NCBI GenBank assembly: GCA_029582155.1
Contig: CM055896.1
Coordinates: 3,845,616 to 3,909,615, forward strand
Length of the DNA: 64,000 bases
DNA from: Panopea generosa
Taxonomy: Eukaryota; Mollusca; Bivalvia; Adapedonta; Hiatellidae
Direction: 5' to 3'
Under the pieces are notes generated by a model. That model was given only the letters and a program-made list of their open reading frames with translations. It was not told the DNA's origin and made no database searches. Position numbers and translations under genes: made by a program. Below are positions 35,191-47,945 of the stretch, piece after piece (positions within the stretch are counted from its first letter, which is position 1; every line of letters begins with the position of its first letter).

Positions 35191-36719
35191 TTTTTTTTTG
35201 CGCAAATGTTGCGGTTTGTAGTTCTTGTAAACTTATATCTGCATCTAAAATGGGATCGTTAAATATTATGTTATCATTTTCATTATTTATTGAGTTGTCT
35301 CTTAAATTGTTTTCGTTAAACACAGTTTTAAAATGATCGTAAAAATCGGTTGCGTTTAATGTTTCAGTATTTTTATGTTTATTTTTATATGTGCTTTTTA
35401 TTTTCTTCCAAAATTGTCTTGGGTGTATTTTCACTAAATTACTTATGCGCTTTCCTTCTTTGAATTTAAATGCTCTCATTGACGTTTGTTTTATTTTGTT
35501 ATATTTTGTGCGTGATTTGGAAAATTTAATTCTGTTTTCATTGTTTCTATTATTGTTGAACATGTTTCTTGTTTTTTTGAATTCTTGTTTTGCTTTATGG
35601 CATTTTTCATCAAACCAAGGCTTATTTATTCTGTGTGCACGTGGTTTCACTGTGTTCTTATTTTGCAAGCTGTGTGACTTACCGAATATATCGGACGCGT
35701 TATCGTGCATGAACTCTGTGAATGTTGAAACCACGTGGTTTAGCGGGTCAGTGGAGATACTATCAGTTAGTTGTTGTAGCGTAGTATTTTTGTTTAACAG
35801 GTGTGACCTGAATTGGTCAGTTTTTGTTTCGTCCCATACTATTTTGTTGACAGGTTGACTGTCCGCTCGTGCGTTACTTGAGTTGTGTTGGTATGCTGTT
35901 TTATTAAAACAAAATAAAATTGGTGAGTGATCAGAAAATTCATTTGGTTCTAGTATTTGGAAGTTATACAGGGTTATAAAATCATGAAAATTTAATAACA
36001 AATAATCGACGGTGCTATTTCCTTGTTGTGATTGATACGTATATTCGCCAACAGTATCATTGTATAGCCTGCCATTTACTATGAGAAGTCCTGTGGACTG
36101 ACACATATTAAGCAGACTACGCCCATTTGAGTCGATCACGTGGTCTTTGTTAGTGCGTAATGGTATGTCGTGTGAGTCTTCAGTGTATGAATGGGTATTT
36201 AGATACTTGTCATAGGTGATAAAGTCTTGTATGTTAGCGGTTCTACTGTTAAGATCTCCGCAAATATATATATTTCCAATATTACAATATTTAATTATTC
36301 CTAACTCTAATTGTTCGAAAAAATCAAAATTGTCTGAGTTAATTACTTTTGAACAAATTGGTGGTATGTAAACATATATCAATTATATATCAATAAATCA
36401 GCATCAATTTTCAGCCAGATTAATCCATATTGTTCTTTCTCTATAATGTTTATATATTTACTTACATTATTTTTAAAATAAACTGATAATCTGCCACTGT
36501 AACGTCCTTTTTTGTATTTTTTGATTTATTACCTACAATATGAACACTTTTATAGCCTTTTATATCTAAGTTAATATCGTTTATGTCTGCCAGCCACGTT
36601 TCACAAAGAAAAATAATATCGTAACTGTTCAATAAATTGATGAAATCTGGATCACATAGTTTGCGTTTTAGTCCGTTCACATTCCAAGAGATTATTTGGA
36701 GCTGCTCCTCTTGACTTTC
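35171..36719 (-). pseudogene. LINE ORF2 endonuclease and linker
   Basis: ORF2 opens directly after the ORF1 stop. In the same frame, 13 codons precede and include the start of the endonuclease signature IISWNVNG (about 36692-36670), followed by DIIFLCETWL. Within short A-runs near 36525 the frame changes to one reading GRYSG and LSVYFKNN. A second change near 36390 leads into the long open stretch 36382-35171 (about 403 codons) with VYIPPICSK, ICGDLNSRT and the late SDHSPILF motif. After the endonuclease comes a lysine/asparagine-rich linker with NKPWFDEKC and PRQFWKKIKS. No ATG lies between the ORF1 stop and IISWNVNG. Confidence 0.88.
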
Positions 36720-37860
36720 TTAGTAATCCATGGTGGTTCCTGTCGCTTGGTTGGTCTTTGGGACAAAACGTTGACCGTTGATGAACAGTTTATCTCCAAC
36801 TAGTTTGACGTTGTTGTTTTCCTTTGCTTTTTCTTGCTGCATGATTGGAAAACGCTGTTTCCGAACGTCGCGCACCTGTTTTGGCCATTGGATTCCTATT
36901 CCAAGATTTGTCTGTTTGAGTGTTTCTGTTTTTTCAAACGATTTCTTTCGAACGTTTTCTCTGTCACTGTAGTAATGAAACTTTCCTACAATTGATCTCG
37001 GTTTGTGCTGCAGTCTCGGTCCTACTCTGTGTACTCTATCAAACATTATGGAGTCAGAGTTTTCAATTCCTAGCTTTTGTCTTAGCATTTCTTTTACCTT
37101 TTCCTCACAATTTTCAAGATCTCCTGATTCTGGTATGCCGTAAAACATAAGATTTTCTCTCATTGATCTTGACTCTAGATCTGTCAGCTTGGCTTCTAAC
37201 GACGTTTTATGTTCAGGGAGTTTCTTTGTTGTGGCTTCGAGATGTTGACATTTTGTTTGTAATTTTTTTAATTAACTTTTTGAATTCTGTATTTCTTTTT
37301 TATTTGTCTCTGACTCAGAGTTCATGAATTGGCAGGCCGTTTTCTACTTCACTAATGCGTGTGTCGATTGTTGATACTTTTCTTTCCAAGTCTTCTATTT
37401 TCAGGTTAATAGAATCAACAGTTTTTTCTATTTTGTCGACTGTTTTCATTTTTTGTTTGATTTGTTTGATTTCTTCTAGCATTTCTGTAGCCCAGGGTGG
37501 TGTTAATGTATTGTTCTGCGTTGGTTGAAAATATTGCTGTTGCTGTGTTGGGAATGTCCCTCCGTATACAGGCGGTGGTGTCGGAGACTGAGTTTGTCCG
37601 GTATTAAATTGAAATGCCATCGTATTTGGTGGATTCAAGGCGTAGTATTGCTGTGTACTATAGTTACTTTGTTGCGTAGTACTTACAGTTTGTTTACTTT
37701 TGTCTATTAACTGACCACTTTGTTCCCCGCCTAAACTCGTTTGATCGGTTATGCCACAATGGTTATCGCTATCGTCTAATGGTGACGTTGGCGGGCGTTT
37801 CTTTTTTCGCTGTTTTCGTTGAGTCTGGTTCTTTTTTCCAGTTATAGTTGTCTCCGACAT
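36720..37860 (-). pseudogene. LINE ORF1: coiled coil plus RRM-like nucleic-acid-binding protein
   Basis: The first piece (37860-37315, 181 codons) starts at an ATG. It has a basic N terminus (GKKNQTQRKQRKKKRP), a Gln/Pro/Thr-rich stretch, then heptad-like sequence (EEIKQIKQKMK, IEDLERKVSTID) predicting a coiled coil. A one-base frame change near 37320 and an in-frame TAA at 37272-37274 interrupt the coil, which resumes with LEAKLTDLESR. The second piece (37163-36720) has the RRM-type opening RENLMFYGIPES, FDRVHRVGP and PRSIVGKFHYYSDRENV, as in L1-like ORF1 proteins. It ends at a TAA at 36720-36722. The role in related elements is RNA binding and chaperoning. Confidence 0.88.
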
Positions 37861-37990
37861 GAATAATGATATAAGTCCAAACTATCATAACTTTATTGTT
37901 TCGTTCTGTTCGTTAAAACTTATAAAAAAACTTAAAAAATATCCAAAATTTTAGGAGCGCGAAAATTCCATGTTCTCACCCATCACGAAC
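37861..37990 (-). promoter_or_regulatory. probable LINE 5' untranslated region
   Basis: About 130 bp upstream of the ORF1 ATG, with ATTTTCGCGCTCC on the minus strand near 37960. LINE 5' regions often carry an internal promoter, but I can see no defined motif. The outer boundary is a guess based on where the sequence reverts to plain AT-rich DNA. Confidence 0.35.
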
Positions 37991-40478
37991 GATAACTATA
38001 TGAATACTTGAATTTGATACTGAAAATAGATCAAACAGTTCTATTTTATAACAAAGAAAGTTTAAATGACTTCAGCAATAACAAAATAATAGTAATAATA
38101 ATAATAACAATTAAATGTGTGTTTCTGATTACTTGAAACAATATGATGAAGACCGGTTATTAAGGTATCGATACCGGATCGATGACAATCTATTTTCAAT
38201 GTTTAAAGTGCAAAAAAACCTATATTTGCTGAAAATAACATATAAATATATAGACAATCCTACAGAATACCTATTAAACGGTCTTAGAGTTTGTTGAAAT
38301 TTTTATATCTTTTTGAAAAAATACCGTCGGTCAGACAATCACGAAATTTCACATTTTACAGTACTGTGAAGGGTCTCAGTAATCTCGATAATATGAAACA
38401 AAACATTGTTTATCATCAAAATTTGAGTATAAATGCTATAAGATATATTTCAAAGTACGTTTACAATTCCATCAGTTTCATTCTGTATAAACCTATGATT
38501 CCCCAAATAACCATGTTTAACAAAATGCCGTAATGAGTAGCGTAATCGGATTTCGTCGATATCGTCTTTTATTAGAGCACGAATTTGATGGTACCCTGCG
38601 CCATATTGCGTTGTATTGACTTGTTTCATTCGGAACAGAGTTCTAAGTACCTAAAAAGAATCAACACCCATCTTAATGGTTAGGCTGGCCTCCGTAGAGG
38701 TAAGCCAATAATTCCGTACAAAAAACCCGCCAAGTACAATCACATGTTTCGGTTTCACCAGAAGCGCTAGTGGACTTCAATCTGGTTAGACCTCACCTAT
38801 ACGACTTAATTGCCTTAAAGAAGACACATATAATGTATGTAATCATTATTTCACAATAATATTTAACTAATCTAACGCTTTTCTGGTGAGTCATTGGTAG
38901 TTATTTTATTATCATGTGCAATACAACACAATATTGACGTAAGTTAAATCTAGTGAAGATCTCTACTATCAGATTGTTTTAAATATTTCGCATATGATAC
39001 GATTTCTGTAAAAAAATTCTTAGAGCTCAATGTATTTTAATTAATAACGAGTTTGAAAAAAAAAAATGTTTCAAAAAGTACAACTTGTTTAAAAACGATA
39101 GGAAAGCCAGATTTTAACTTATAAAGTACATATGATTAGATCAAATCAATTATGTACACGTGTTTATTGAAAAGCAACTTGACTATCTATGTCAACATTT
39201 ATATCTACAGAAACATTTAACATTAAACAATATTTATAAAGATAAAACAAAACCGTTTAATACTTGATATTGCCAACGCGCTGTGATAGAAATACTGAGT
39301 GAACAAACATTTAAACAATAATATGACTTAAACTGACATGTAATTAATATATACTTTTATAACAATTATAACTGTAATTGCAAGGTCCTTTATTTGGTTC
39401 AAAATCTTTTTCCAGAATAATTACAAACACAAAACAACGAATGTCATAGCTAAAGTTATAAATGCAATCGAAATTAACAAAGTAAATAATTGTGTTCAGT
39501 AAACAACCGGATAAGGTTTATCCACTCAATAAAACCAGTTTCGAGTTCACAACATTTGAACTAAAAGCATTGTAATTCACTGATTTGTCAAATATTAATT
39601 GTTTGTGAAATGCCAAGCTTTACTTGTTCATTATGTGATTAATTTTACCATATGGTCCATTCATACGAAGTGAAAAAAACAACAAAAGAGTATGGATGAT
39701 TTAAAGATGAGATTTCCACCTAACTACTCAACTTGTATTGAAATGTTATCCACGGAATGTTTTATAGCTGGTGAATGATGTCGTCTTTATATGATTATGC
39801 TGGATATAATTTACAACATAAATGCACTTATCCGTTTGGCGGGTGATTCAGTATGTTGAGTTAGGTTCGAGACACACAAAAAGTAAAACAAGTATTATTT
39901 TAGAACAATTGCAGAAAAAAATAAATATTGTTGTAAGCAAGCAAAATTTGATTCTTAAAATACTTTTAAGTCACGCATTTAAGATTATAGGTGAGATTTA
40001 CAGTGAGGATGTTCGGTGAGACGCATTGCCCCAAAATCAGTGTTTCTTATCAATTTGCAAACTATCAAACATGGCGAGTCGTTGGCATTCTAACCATAGT
40101 AACTTAATTTGAAATATGTGATATACATACAAATGTTATATAACAAATAGTTCTATAAAAGAGTATATTAATATGAACATCAAGTATGCTATGTAATGAT
40201 ATAAAATCTAGAATATTATTCACATAAGCTCTTTGGTGTGTCATTTAGTTTTTGTCCCATTAGAAGTAAATCATTATCGCACTAACACTTTGCCGAATAT
40301 CTTATAAGGATGGAGGGTTAATAATTCTAAATGTCTAGCATTTTAATTTTTTATTTCATGATTTCCAGGAGGAATGATTGGACAATTATGATTCACGTTT
40401 ATTTCAATAGAATAATGTTTTGTAGAAGAATAATGACGTAATAATTGAGTTATCTAAAACGGTTTTGTCTGTTAATGC
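37991..40478. other. long stretch without recognisable feature
   Basis: Contains ATAATAATA-type microsatellite at 38088-38106. No open frame above about 80 codons and no repeat partner was seen. Confidence 0.4.
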
Positions 40479-40526
40479 ATTGCTGTGAGCTAACCCTCAC
40501 CCTAACCCTAACCCTATTGCTGTGAG
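40479..40526. repeat. interstitial telomeric repeat flanked by 11-bp direct repeats
   Basis: A 26-bp core at 40490-40515 contains CACCCTAACCCTAACCCT with a variant first unit. It is bounded by ATTGCTGTGAG at 40479-40489 and again at 40516-40526. The core is a telomere-type CCCTAA tract, and the flanks are exact copies. Confidence 0.9.
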
Positions 40527-41179
40527 TAATAAATGGCTTTTCATTAACTCTACTATTTATTGGTAAATGCAATTAATCTGAAGTATTGTACTATATTACT
40601 ATATAATGTTTGGGTTAATCGAAATGTTCCTTATGATAATAAACATAAATAGACATAAATATAATGTACAGGTCAATATGATTTTTTTATAGTATCTATT
40701 TAACATTTATTTATTAGATATTATATAAAACAACAATTAGCTATAATGCATATGGTTTACCTAAATATCTGAATAATCTAATCCAATCAATTACATTATT
40801 AAACCTGTTTGTTTAATAACGCATACACAGCATTTTTGAATGATATATACTGAGACATATATTGAAAATGAACTATTGATAGATTGATTTAAAGAAGTTC
40901 AGAATACAGCGTTTAAATTGTTGAGCTCCTGATATACATTTTCTTAGTTTAGTGTATAATTTTTTATTCGAAAATTTAAGTATTGCTACACTGTTAATCA
41001 CACTTGGTCTTTTAATTAAGCATTTTTATTTCTTATATCTTTATTCTTCGAACACACTTCAACAATCTCTTCTTCAGTTTCCAGATTCACAGAATTTGAG
41101 AAAATAGCCGTAACTTTGTTAACATGCTTCGTGGGGTTTTAGTTCTCAATAAATCAAGATAATTTCCATGACAAACTCC
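40527..41179. other. no recognisable feature
   Basis: AT-rich. No open frame or repeat partner was seen. Confidence 0.45.
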
Positions 41180-42250
41180 GATGCAAACAAGACTCTGAAG
41201 AGGGCTTGCGGACGCTCTACTGGCTCATAATTGTCATATTATTGTTTTAGATTACACAATATTGAACCTATTTCAAGTGTTGTCTTATAGATAAATACCC
41301 CCAACAAATCCTTTCTGAAAAAAAAAAAAATGATTTACGTATATATGTATATGAAAAGGAAATACTTAAAGTTTCTATACCATTCATTTGCAAAGAAATA
41401 TAGTTTCAATTCAGGACCCTTGTACATCCCAGCTCCTTGATCAGAAGAAACATTTATGAAAATGCCCAATTTTAACCATATTTGACCGCCCCATGGCCGC
41501 TTATGAATACTGAATCCGCTTTATTGAACCCAATTAAATTAACTGTTTTATGCTTTAGATCTCAAATGAACAATATATTTACACAAATGGACGAAACAAT
41601 GAGAATTTTCTGTTTTCCCATATTAGTCGTATGTAAATAACAGGGTCCCTATAAATACTAACCCCTTGATTTAACTGGCCGGTTGTTGAGAAGAGGATTT
41701 TTTAATAATGTTTAATTTTAATCTTCGTTCAAACCTCTGCATATAGGAACAATTTATGCCAAAATGAACAAATTTGACTGACAAGTTCTTTAGAAAACAT
41801 TTGTTTGTAATTCCAAATTGTTACCCTCTCCTGACCCCTAGAACCCAGTCATATTTTCAAATCTTAACCTACATGACCAAACAATGCTTCTGTAAAAATA
41901 TTTGCAACATAAGTTCCTTTTTCAAGAAAAATATATTTTTTGTTTATAATAACGACACGTGTCTGCTAATTTGAACCCTCGGGGCGAGGTCATTTTTAAC
42001 TCCAAGGACACCATTTGTACAAATATAATAGAACTACTGTTGGTTATTATTACTACATAAATATTTTCAAAATATATTTCAGGAGAAAAAGTTTGTGACT
42101 ACCTTTAGTAACGGAGTCCGTCTTGATTTTCAGATAAAAAAAACAATATTCTGTACAGTTTGTTATGTAATTGAAACATCAATGAGAAGTTTAAATTTAA
42201 CTGGCCTAATAGTTTCAGAGAAAGTACTGCTAACGGACGCCAGACGACAT
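41180..42250 (+). mobile_element. non-coding dispersed element X, copy B
   Basis: Collinear with 20378-21680 minus the 155-bp module, and likewise without a long open frame. Well preserved blocks include CTCGGGGCG, AGGTCATTTTTAACTCC, TACATAAATATTTTCA and ACTGCTAACGGACGCCAGAC. It also has an A12-13 run near 41320. The 66- and 67-codon frames inside have no recognisable content. Length is about 1.07 kb. Confidence 0.8.
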
Positions 42251-43799
42251 ACAACTCTATTTAAAATAAGATTTGCCTTGCATAAATGTGTCCGCTAGTA
42301 TTTGCCGTAAAGTGTAATACACTAGCATTTGTTTGATCATCTCAAACATTCATTTAGCCTTATTATTGAAACCGCACATAACAACGATTCATTTTCCTAA
42401 TTTTGCAATTTTCGTCATTGCTCTTTCTAAATATAGTTTTATATCACTCTGTACTCGTATGGCGTTACTAGACTAATCCTGTATTTGAATGCCCTGATAT
42501 ATCTTGTCAATGATATAAAAGCATAAAAACGAATAGCGGTCTATTTCTCCGTAAACATATGCATTGCTCGTTGTTATCTTAAAAACTTACTTTAAATGTA
42601 TTCTTTCTATATATTTAAAGTTAATAGTACCCCAAGCCTCACGTCATTAAATTATGAAAGATGAACTAAAATCATGAAGCAATTATTGAGAAGATTTAGA
42701 TCTAATTGCAATTTGTCTTATTTTTTAGGTTAATAGTCTTTGCTTTTAGATATTTACCCCATAGAGACTATTGTATCAATATGAGTGTGTTCATATAGTA
42801 AAAACCAACACCTAGATACAATAAATAAAATAAATAAAAATATCTAATGATTCTCCATTAAATTATAAACATTTTGATTAATCAACCCTACACGCTTTAC
42901 GAGTAGCAACCACTTTCGTTATATCAGTATAAACTTGAAGACACACAGTATCGCAACAATCCTGGTATCCAGATATGCTTTTCGCAGAACTTCAGCGCAT
43001 GAATCTAAGAAAATCATGTCGTCAGGAAATATGTTACCATATTAAAATAATATCATCCAAAGAAAGTACCCAATTTATTTTATCTTTTCAGAAAACAAAA
43101 CCACTAACCCTTCATAAATCGAGTAAACATGACATTTTGTCATATTGCTTTAAACTGGATGGTATTTTAAAAAAACAGAATATGCAAGATTCTAAAATTC
43201 GACATACGATTCAACGGAATGGTAAAGTGATCAACTAATCCTAAGAATTGTTTTGTTCACACCTTATTTTAAAAGTTTTAACAACATTGTATGTATACAA
43301 ATTGAATCAAAATATTTTTAAGATAAAAACAATATAATCGATTTTCATGGTTAAAAACGTAATCAATATAACATCTAAGTATACTTTATAAACTAGTTAT
43401 AGGTTAGAAGCTACATGGCAGTACCTAGGCCAGCAGAAAATTCCATGTAACTTCTTACTGACTTAGATGTTGATCTACCTTTTCATTCGAGGAGCGAGTT
43501 AATTGGGAGTTTTACTGACTGTTATGGCATTTGATATAAAATAAAATGTTCTATTTTGAAAAAAAATAGCAATTTTATGGCTTAGAAAGTTAAGCAACAT
43601 CTTCCCCTTTCTGAAATCAAATTGGGCATCCGTCATTATATACTACCATACCACATCTTAACGGACTCATATTTCAGATAAAAGACACGTTAAACGTTTC
43701 CCCACTTATTAATGACAAAATTCGTCAGCAGTTATACTGAAAACAAAAATAATATTTAAACTAGCTTTTATTATTTCTATAATGGGTTGTTGGATCTAT
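42251..43799. other. no recognisable feature
   Basis: A plus-strand 87-codon frame at 42975-43238 is Lys/Ser/Ile-rich with no motif I know. Nothing else stands out. Confidence 0.35.
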
Positions 43800-43870
43800 T
43801 TCAAACAATACTCAGTCCTCGTTCTACCTTGAAAACAAACTCGAGAGCAGTTCAAATGTTTTCTTTGTTT
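43800..43870 (+). mobile_element. SINE tail fragment, family A/C
   Basis: CAGTCCTCGTTCTACC matches the 3' part of the SINE at 1452-1736 (AAGTCCTCGTTCTACC). ACTCGAGAGCAGTTCAAATG matches the family C tail ACTCGAGAGCGGTTCGTAT. No head is present. Confidence 0.55.
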
Positions 43871-46800
43871 GTCTTTAATAAGTATAAGTATAAGCTTATT
43901 TTTTTGTGACGATCCCTAACTAATGATGATGGAAACATCAAATAATCCACTACACATCATAAGTATTCTGCAAATGTCAATAACCGTATAAATAAACGGA
44001 AATACAAAGAAAATGTATTTTAAGCTTACTAAAGATCCAGCATAAGTACTCATATGAGATGTTCCTATCTTACCTGGTGCGTATAAGTCATTTTATAAAC
44101 CTTTGATTTATTTTAAGATGCATGCCGTATAATATTTGCAAACCGCTATAAACTGCAAACCCGTTGTTCAACAACGATTACCTTTATCAAAATTGATATT
44201 GAAAAAAAATCAGACTGTTTGTCATATAACAATAAACATTGGTCTGGATGACTTCACATACTGTACCTTATAATGTGTTACATTTAATATTAATCGTATC
44301 ATTAAATACATTTTTATAGCAGTATAGTATGTTCAATAATTTCAATTTTCTATGGTAATTGCAACATGTATAGAAATATAGAATTTGTAAAATGTTTCGT
44401 TTCCGCCTTTAATATCATAAAAATGATATATGCAATGGCAATGGAAGCTAAACGTTTAACTCTCTCTATAATACAATATATAAATGTCCTGCATCATGAT
44501 TGGGCGAAATTTGATACCGTTCGTAGAGTTGATTGGCTGAATACGCTACATGTTAGCAAGTTAAGGTTGAAGTTATCCATTGATAAACGTTTTCCTTCAT
44601 CTAAATAAAATTTAAAATAACATGTCCAGGTATAATATTGTCTCTACAGCATGCACGTGCATGGTTTTGTTTTATCGAGTTGACAACCGTTACAATCGGT
44701 TGTAGTTGTTCATTGATAAGGAATGCTTGCACATATGATGGAAAGATGTGTGGGATTTTCGCTACACAGCTAGTTGTAAATATGTTCAATCATGCGTGAC
44801 TGAGAGATTTTAACGTGACTTTTTGTACTTTGTATTTGTGTCAATTACAATTTCTGTCTACACAGATGTTGTATTATGATAGTTCCATCAAATCTAACAT
44901 TTTCGTTTTAGATTGCACGTGTAAATACCATGTAAATAGTGTATCTATGGAAACTTTACTGAAATGGTTATGCAAGTTGATAAGCCAATTATCTTATGCC
45001 TATAGATTTAGTTGTTATTATCTAAGACTGGAAGCAAAACCGGATCCGAATATTTCTAAATTAATGTTATATCTTTTACATTAAAAATGAAAAGTAGAAA
45101 ATACCAGTTTTTTTTCTTGAAAGTCGTTTTGATGAACGTTTTTTTTTAATATTAATAACCAAATGAAAGGTCATATGCTAATCAAAGACGTTGAATAAAC
45201 TTTTATTAACCACTAAATAAAAACATGTCGGGTTATCGGCATTTCGGTGCAGGCCAATAAATAAGCCATTAAAGCAAAACACTTCACATAAATATTGACG
45301 TCAATCTTTGTTATCTGGTTTTGCTAAAATCGCAATGAAACCAATTATGTGTCCAAATCCGTTGTACGAGTTGAACTTTGTCAATAAAGCGCTATTTCTG
45401 GCATACTTAATTCGAACAGTTTAACCAAAACGCAGGGTTATTCTGCACTAGAAGCCAAAGGAAAAGTAAAAGTACAATATGAAAAGCACGAGTTTGACAG
45501 AGCAAATTAATTCTATTTCATGCACCACTACCATAGTTCTAAATTGTTAACATCATGATTCCGTACCGCTATTAAAGAACATTTTAAACGATATCGTGAT
45601 AAGGCATGCGATAATTCTGGTGTACATATGTTTTAATAATAAATTTTATACAGTAATGCTATATATGACAAAAAATGATTTGATTCCAATATTGTCAATG
45701 TTGTCCCTTTTAGATTGGGCTATACCACGAGATACATCATACCAGGTTCACAGTCATCAAAAAATTAGTTTTGTTAGAGAGCACAGCTGTGTTGTTGATT
45801 TTATTTAACGTATGTCTTTACTACCATTAAAACTCCTCTTATAACAGAACTATTGTAATCAGAAATAACTTTGGGCATTCTCTAAAATCATCCCTCGCAA
45901 TTCTTCTCGGATATATATGCAAATAATTTACCGAATAAAACATCTTTTTTTGGACACCGTTTTTGTTTACCTGACCTTTTACAAAGATTGGGTTCTATCT
46001 TAAAAGTACCCAGCGTCATTGCTAATTTAAATCTTTACTTATTTATCATATCAAGAAATTTTTCACAATGTGTGCTATTTATCTGTGTCCACAGATAAAT
46101 GTTTGTTTGATGGTTTACAATTTCCAATTTGCCGATCTTGGTTCCTCTTTAATTCTGCGACGATCGAATTGACTCTGGAGTCAGTGATTCCTCTTAATTA
46201 ATTAATCAGATATAAGATAGATGTATTTATTTCGTTCCTATAATTATTAGTATCATTTAAACTATTTTGCCCATTGACTCATTTGTTTCTGTTTTTTAAG
46301 GTATCATATTTTATTTACACCATATACTCGTACAGTGAACAAAAAAAGGCAACGGCTACAATGTTAAATTGCAGCTACGCTTTTTGTTTTCAACCCATGC
46401 CACGTGTATTCAATTGAACCGTAAAAATAGAACCTTACCGTACTAATAGAGCCATAATCGTAATAATCTTTACCATACAAATGCACCTTAAAATATTCTT
46501 GCGATACATATTATTAAAAATATAACTTAAATTTTATTTTCTTATTTCGATCTGCACTTAATCATAGCGGGCGTTTCTATTTAGTGTTCCGTATATGTGC
46601 ATGCCAGCACATTTGTAAGGGGAAAAAACTTAGTAATACAATTTTAGAATAATTCGTTTTTGGTAAAACGTTGCTTTCGTACAAACATAGAATAATTTAT
46701 TTATTGTGGTTGGTCGAATAGTCCTTACATATACGCTGTATTGCGGTTTTCATGTTAGAATAATTTGTTGATAATTAAACGGCAATATTGGCATTCATTA

Positions 46801-47349
46801 TGGGAACTGCCTAATGAGTGTTTACTATTAGCATAAATATTATAAATACGCAGTACTTTATTGTATGTCACATAACTCTGCTGTTTGTGATTTTATCTAT
46901 ACGCATTGTACCTGCATGTGTTTGTAATCACCTTGATATGATGAGAAAAATATATGTCAAAATGGTGACGCAGTCTTCAAAGAATAATGCCATTGCTCCG
47001 GAACGATGACGCACATTTTTAATTTAAATATAAAATTCGTGCTGATACAGAAAATCTTTAAGACTTAAAAGATATAAGTAAAAAAAAATGGATTTCATTT
47101 ATCCAATACATGAAAGAACCGATACCAGATGACCGTACAACATATATATCTAACATATATAAGACGCATAATGTATATGCACTTGCACATGAACACTACT
47201 GTGACACACGTCAATTTGAAAATAAATCACAGAAAATTATTTTAGAAATTGTAATACTCCAGTATAGATGCATACGAGGTTCTTGAAATAAGCATTTCTC
47301 TCATGAAAGAAAGGAAACATACGATGTTCTATGATTTTAACATATATGC
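43871..47349. other. long stretch without recognisable feature
   Basis: Open frames reach 89 codons with composition expected from AT-rich DNA. A short palindromic GACTCTGGAGTC lies at 46170 but is not part of a tRNA fold I can draw. Confidence 0.4.
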
Positions 47350-47480
47350 ATTATCTTATGCTATGAAAGGAATGAAGCTACTAGAATTTAAGCAGTAGCG
47401 CTAACGCAACGAAGCAATAGTGGTATGGAATTAAAACAATTTTGTGCATTATCTTATGCTATGAAAGGCAGGAAGTATTC
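47350..47480 (+). repeat. short direct repeat pair, 97-bp spacing
   Basis: GCATTATCTTATGCTATGAA followed by AGG occurs at about 47349 and again at about 47446. The intervening sequence is unrelated. Confidence 0.75.
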
Positions 47481-47734
47481 GTGGTTTGCAAAGTAATCTT
47501 GCGATAATATTGATGTTAAGTTTTACAATAAGTACAATACTTAAACAATAGGCTAATAGATTTACATAAATTAGAAAATATCTCCCCATCGGTGCAAAAA
47601 GTACCAAGTGCCTCATAATTTCTTATTCCCTTGGTACCTCATTACACCAATGGGACGAATTATATGACTAAGAGGAGAAGTAGTATTCAAAGGGCACACA
47701 TTCGCCAAAGCAGCATAATACATACACAGATGAC

Positions 47735-47945
47735 ACGTGAAGCGCGTGGTCCATTGGTATAGCATAGGCCACATGATCTGATGGTCGTGGGTTCGATACT
47801 CCGCTGTGGCTTTGTGTGACGACCTTGAGCAAGACACCTTTTCCGCATATGCTTCGTACTGGTTATAACCGGGGAGACTTCGAGCGTGATTTGTATAAGT
47901 TGCAATAGTTCGTTTCGCAATCAATGTAAAATAAATAAGTTTAAA
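47735..47945 (+). mobile_element. tRNA-derived SINE, family A (best copy)
   Basis: The head has box A-like TTGGTATAGCATAGGCC and box B GTGGGTTCGATACTCC. The body is GACGACCTTGAGCAAGACAC, CCGCATATGCTTCGTACTGG and TTATAACC, then ACTTCGAGCGTGATTTGTAT, ending in GTAAAATAAATAAG. This is the most complete family A copy and the reference for the copies at 1452, 28625 and 52985. The 130-codon plus-strand frame starting in it is incidental. Confidence 0.82.

Larger units (their letters stand above)
33053..37990 (-). mobile_element. nearly complete two-ORF LINE with hexanucleotide 3' tail
   Basis: A roughly 4.9-kb minus-strand non-LTR retrotransposon. It has a short 5' region above 37860, ORF1 at 37860-36720, ORF2 from 36719 down to 33271, a 3' untranslated region, and a tail of (TATTCG)n, in minus-strand sense, at 33080-33053 preceded by AATAAA. 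Few lesions are present: one frame change and one stop in ORF1, and about four frame changes in ORF2, so it is far younger than the LINE at 7370-10590. Non-A-rich tandem tails are known from several LINE clades, such as CR1/L2 and I-like elements. The exact clade is unclear; I-group, Tx1 and L1-like are all possible by motif style. No target-site duplication was identified. Confidence 0.9.

Noticed and set aside
35391-35858. 155-codon plus-strand frame, Phe/Leu-rich
   Set aside because: It is the antisense shadow of the LINE ORF2 linker. The sense strand carries recognisable ORF2 motifs.
39826-39895. tRNA-like AGGTTCGAGACAC near 39860
   Set aside because: Only a box B-like match. There is no convincing box A and no SINE body shared with other loci.
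46160-46200. Palindromic GACTCTGGAGTC suggesting an anticodon arm
   Set aside because: The other arms cannot be drawn and there is no box B.
47740-47815. Possible tRNA gene with good box A and box B
   Set aside because: It is the head of SINE family A. The body downstream is shared with other copies and no cloverleaf closes.
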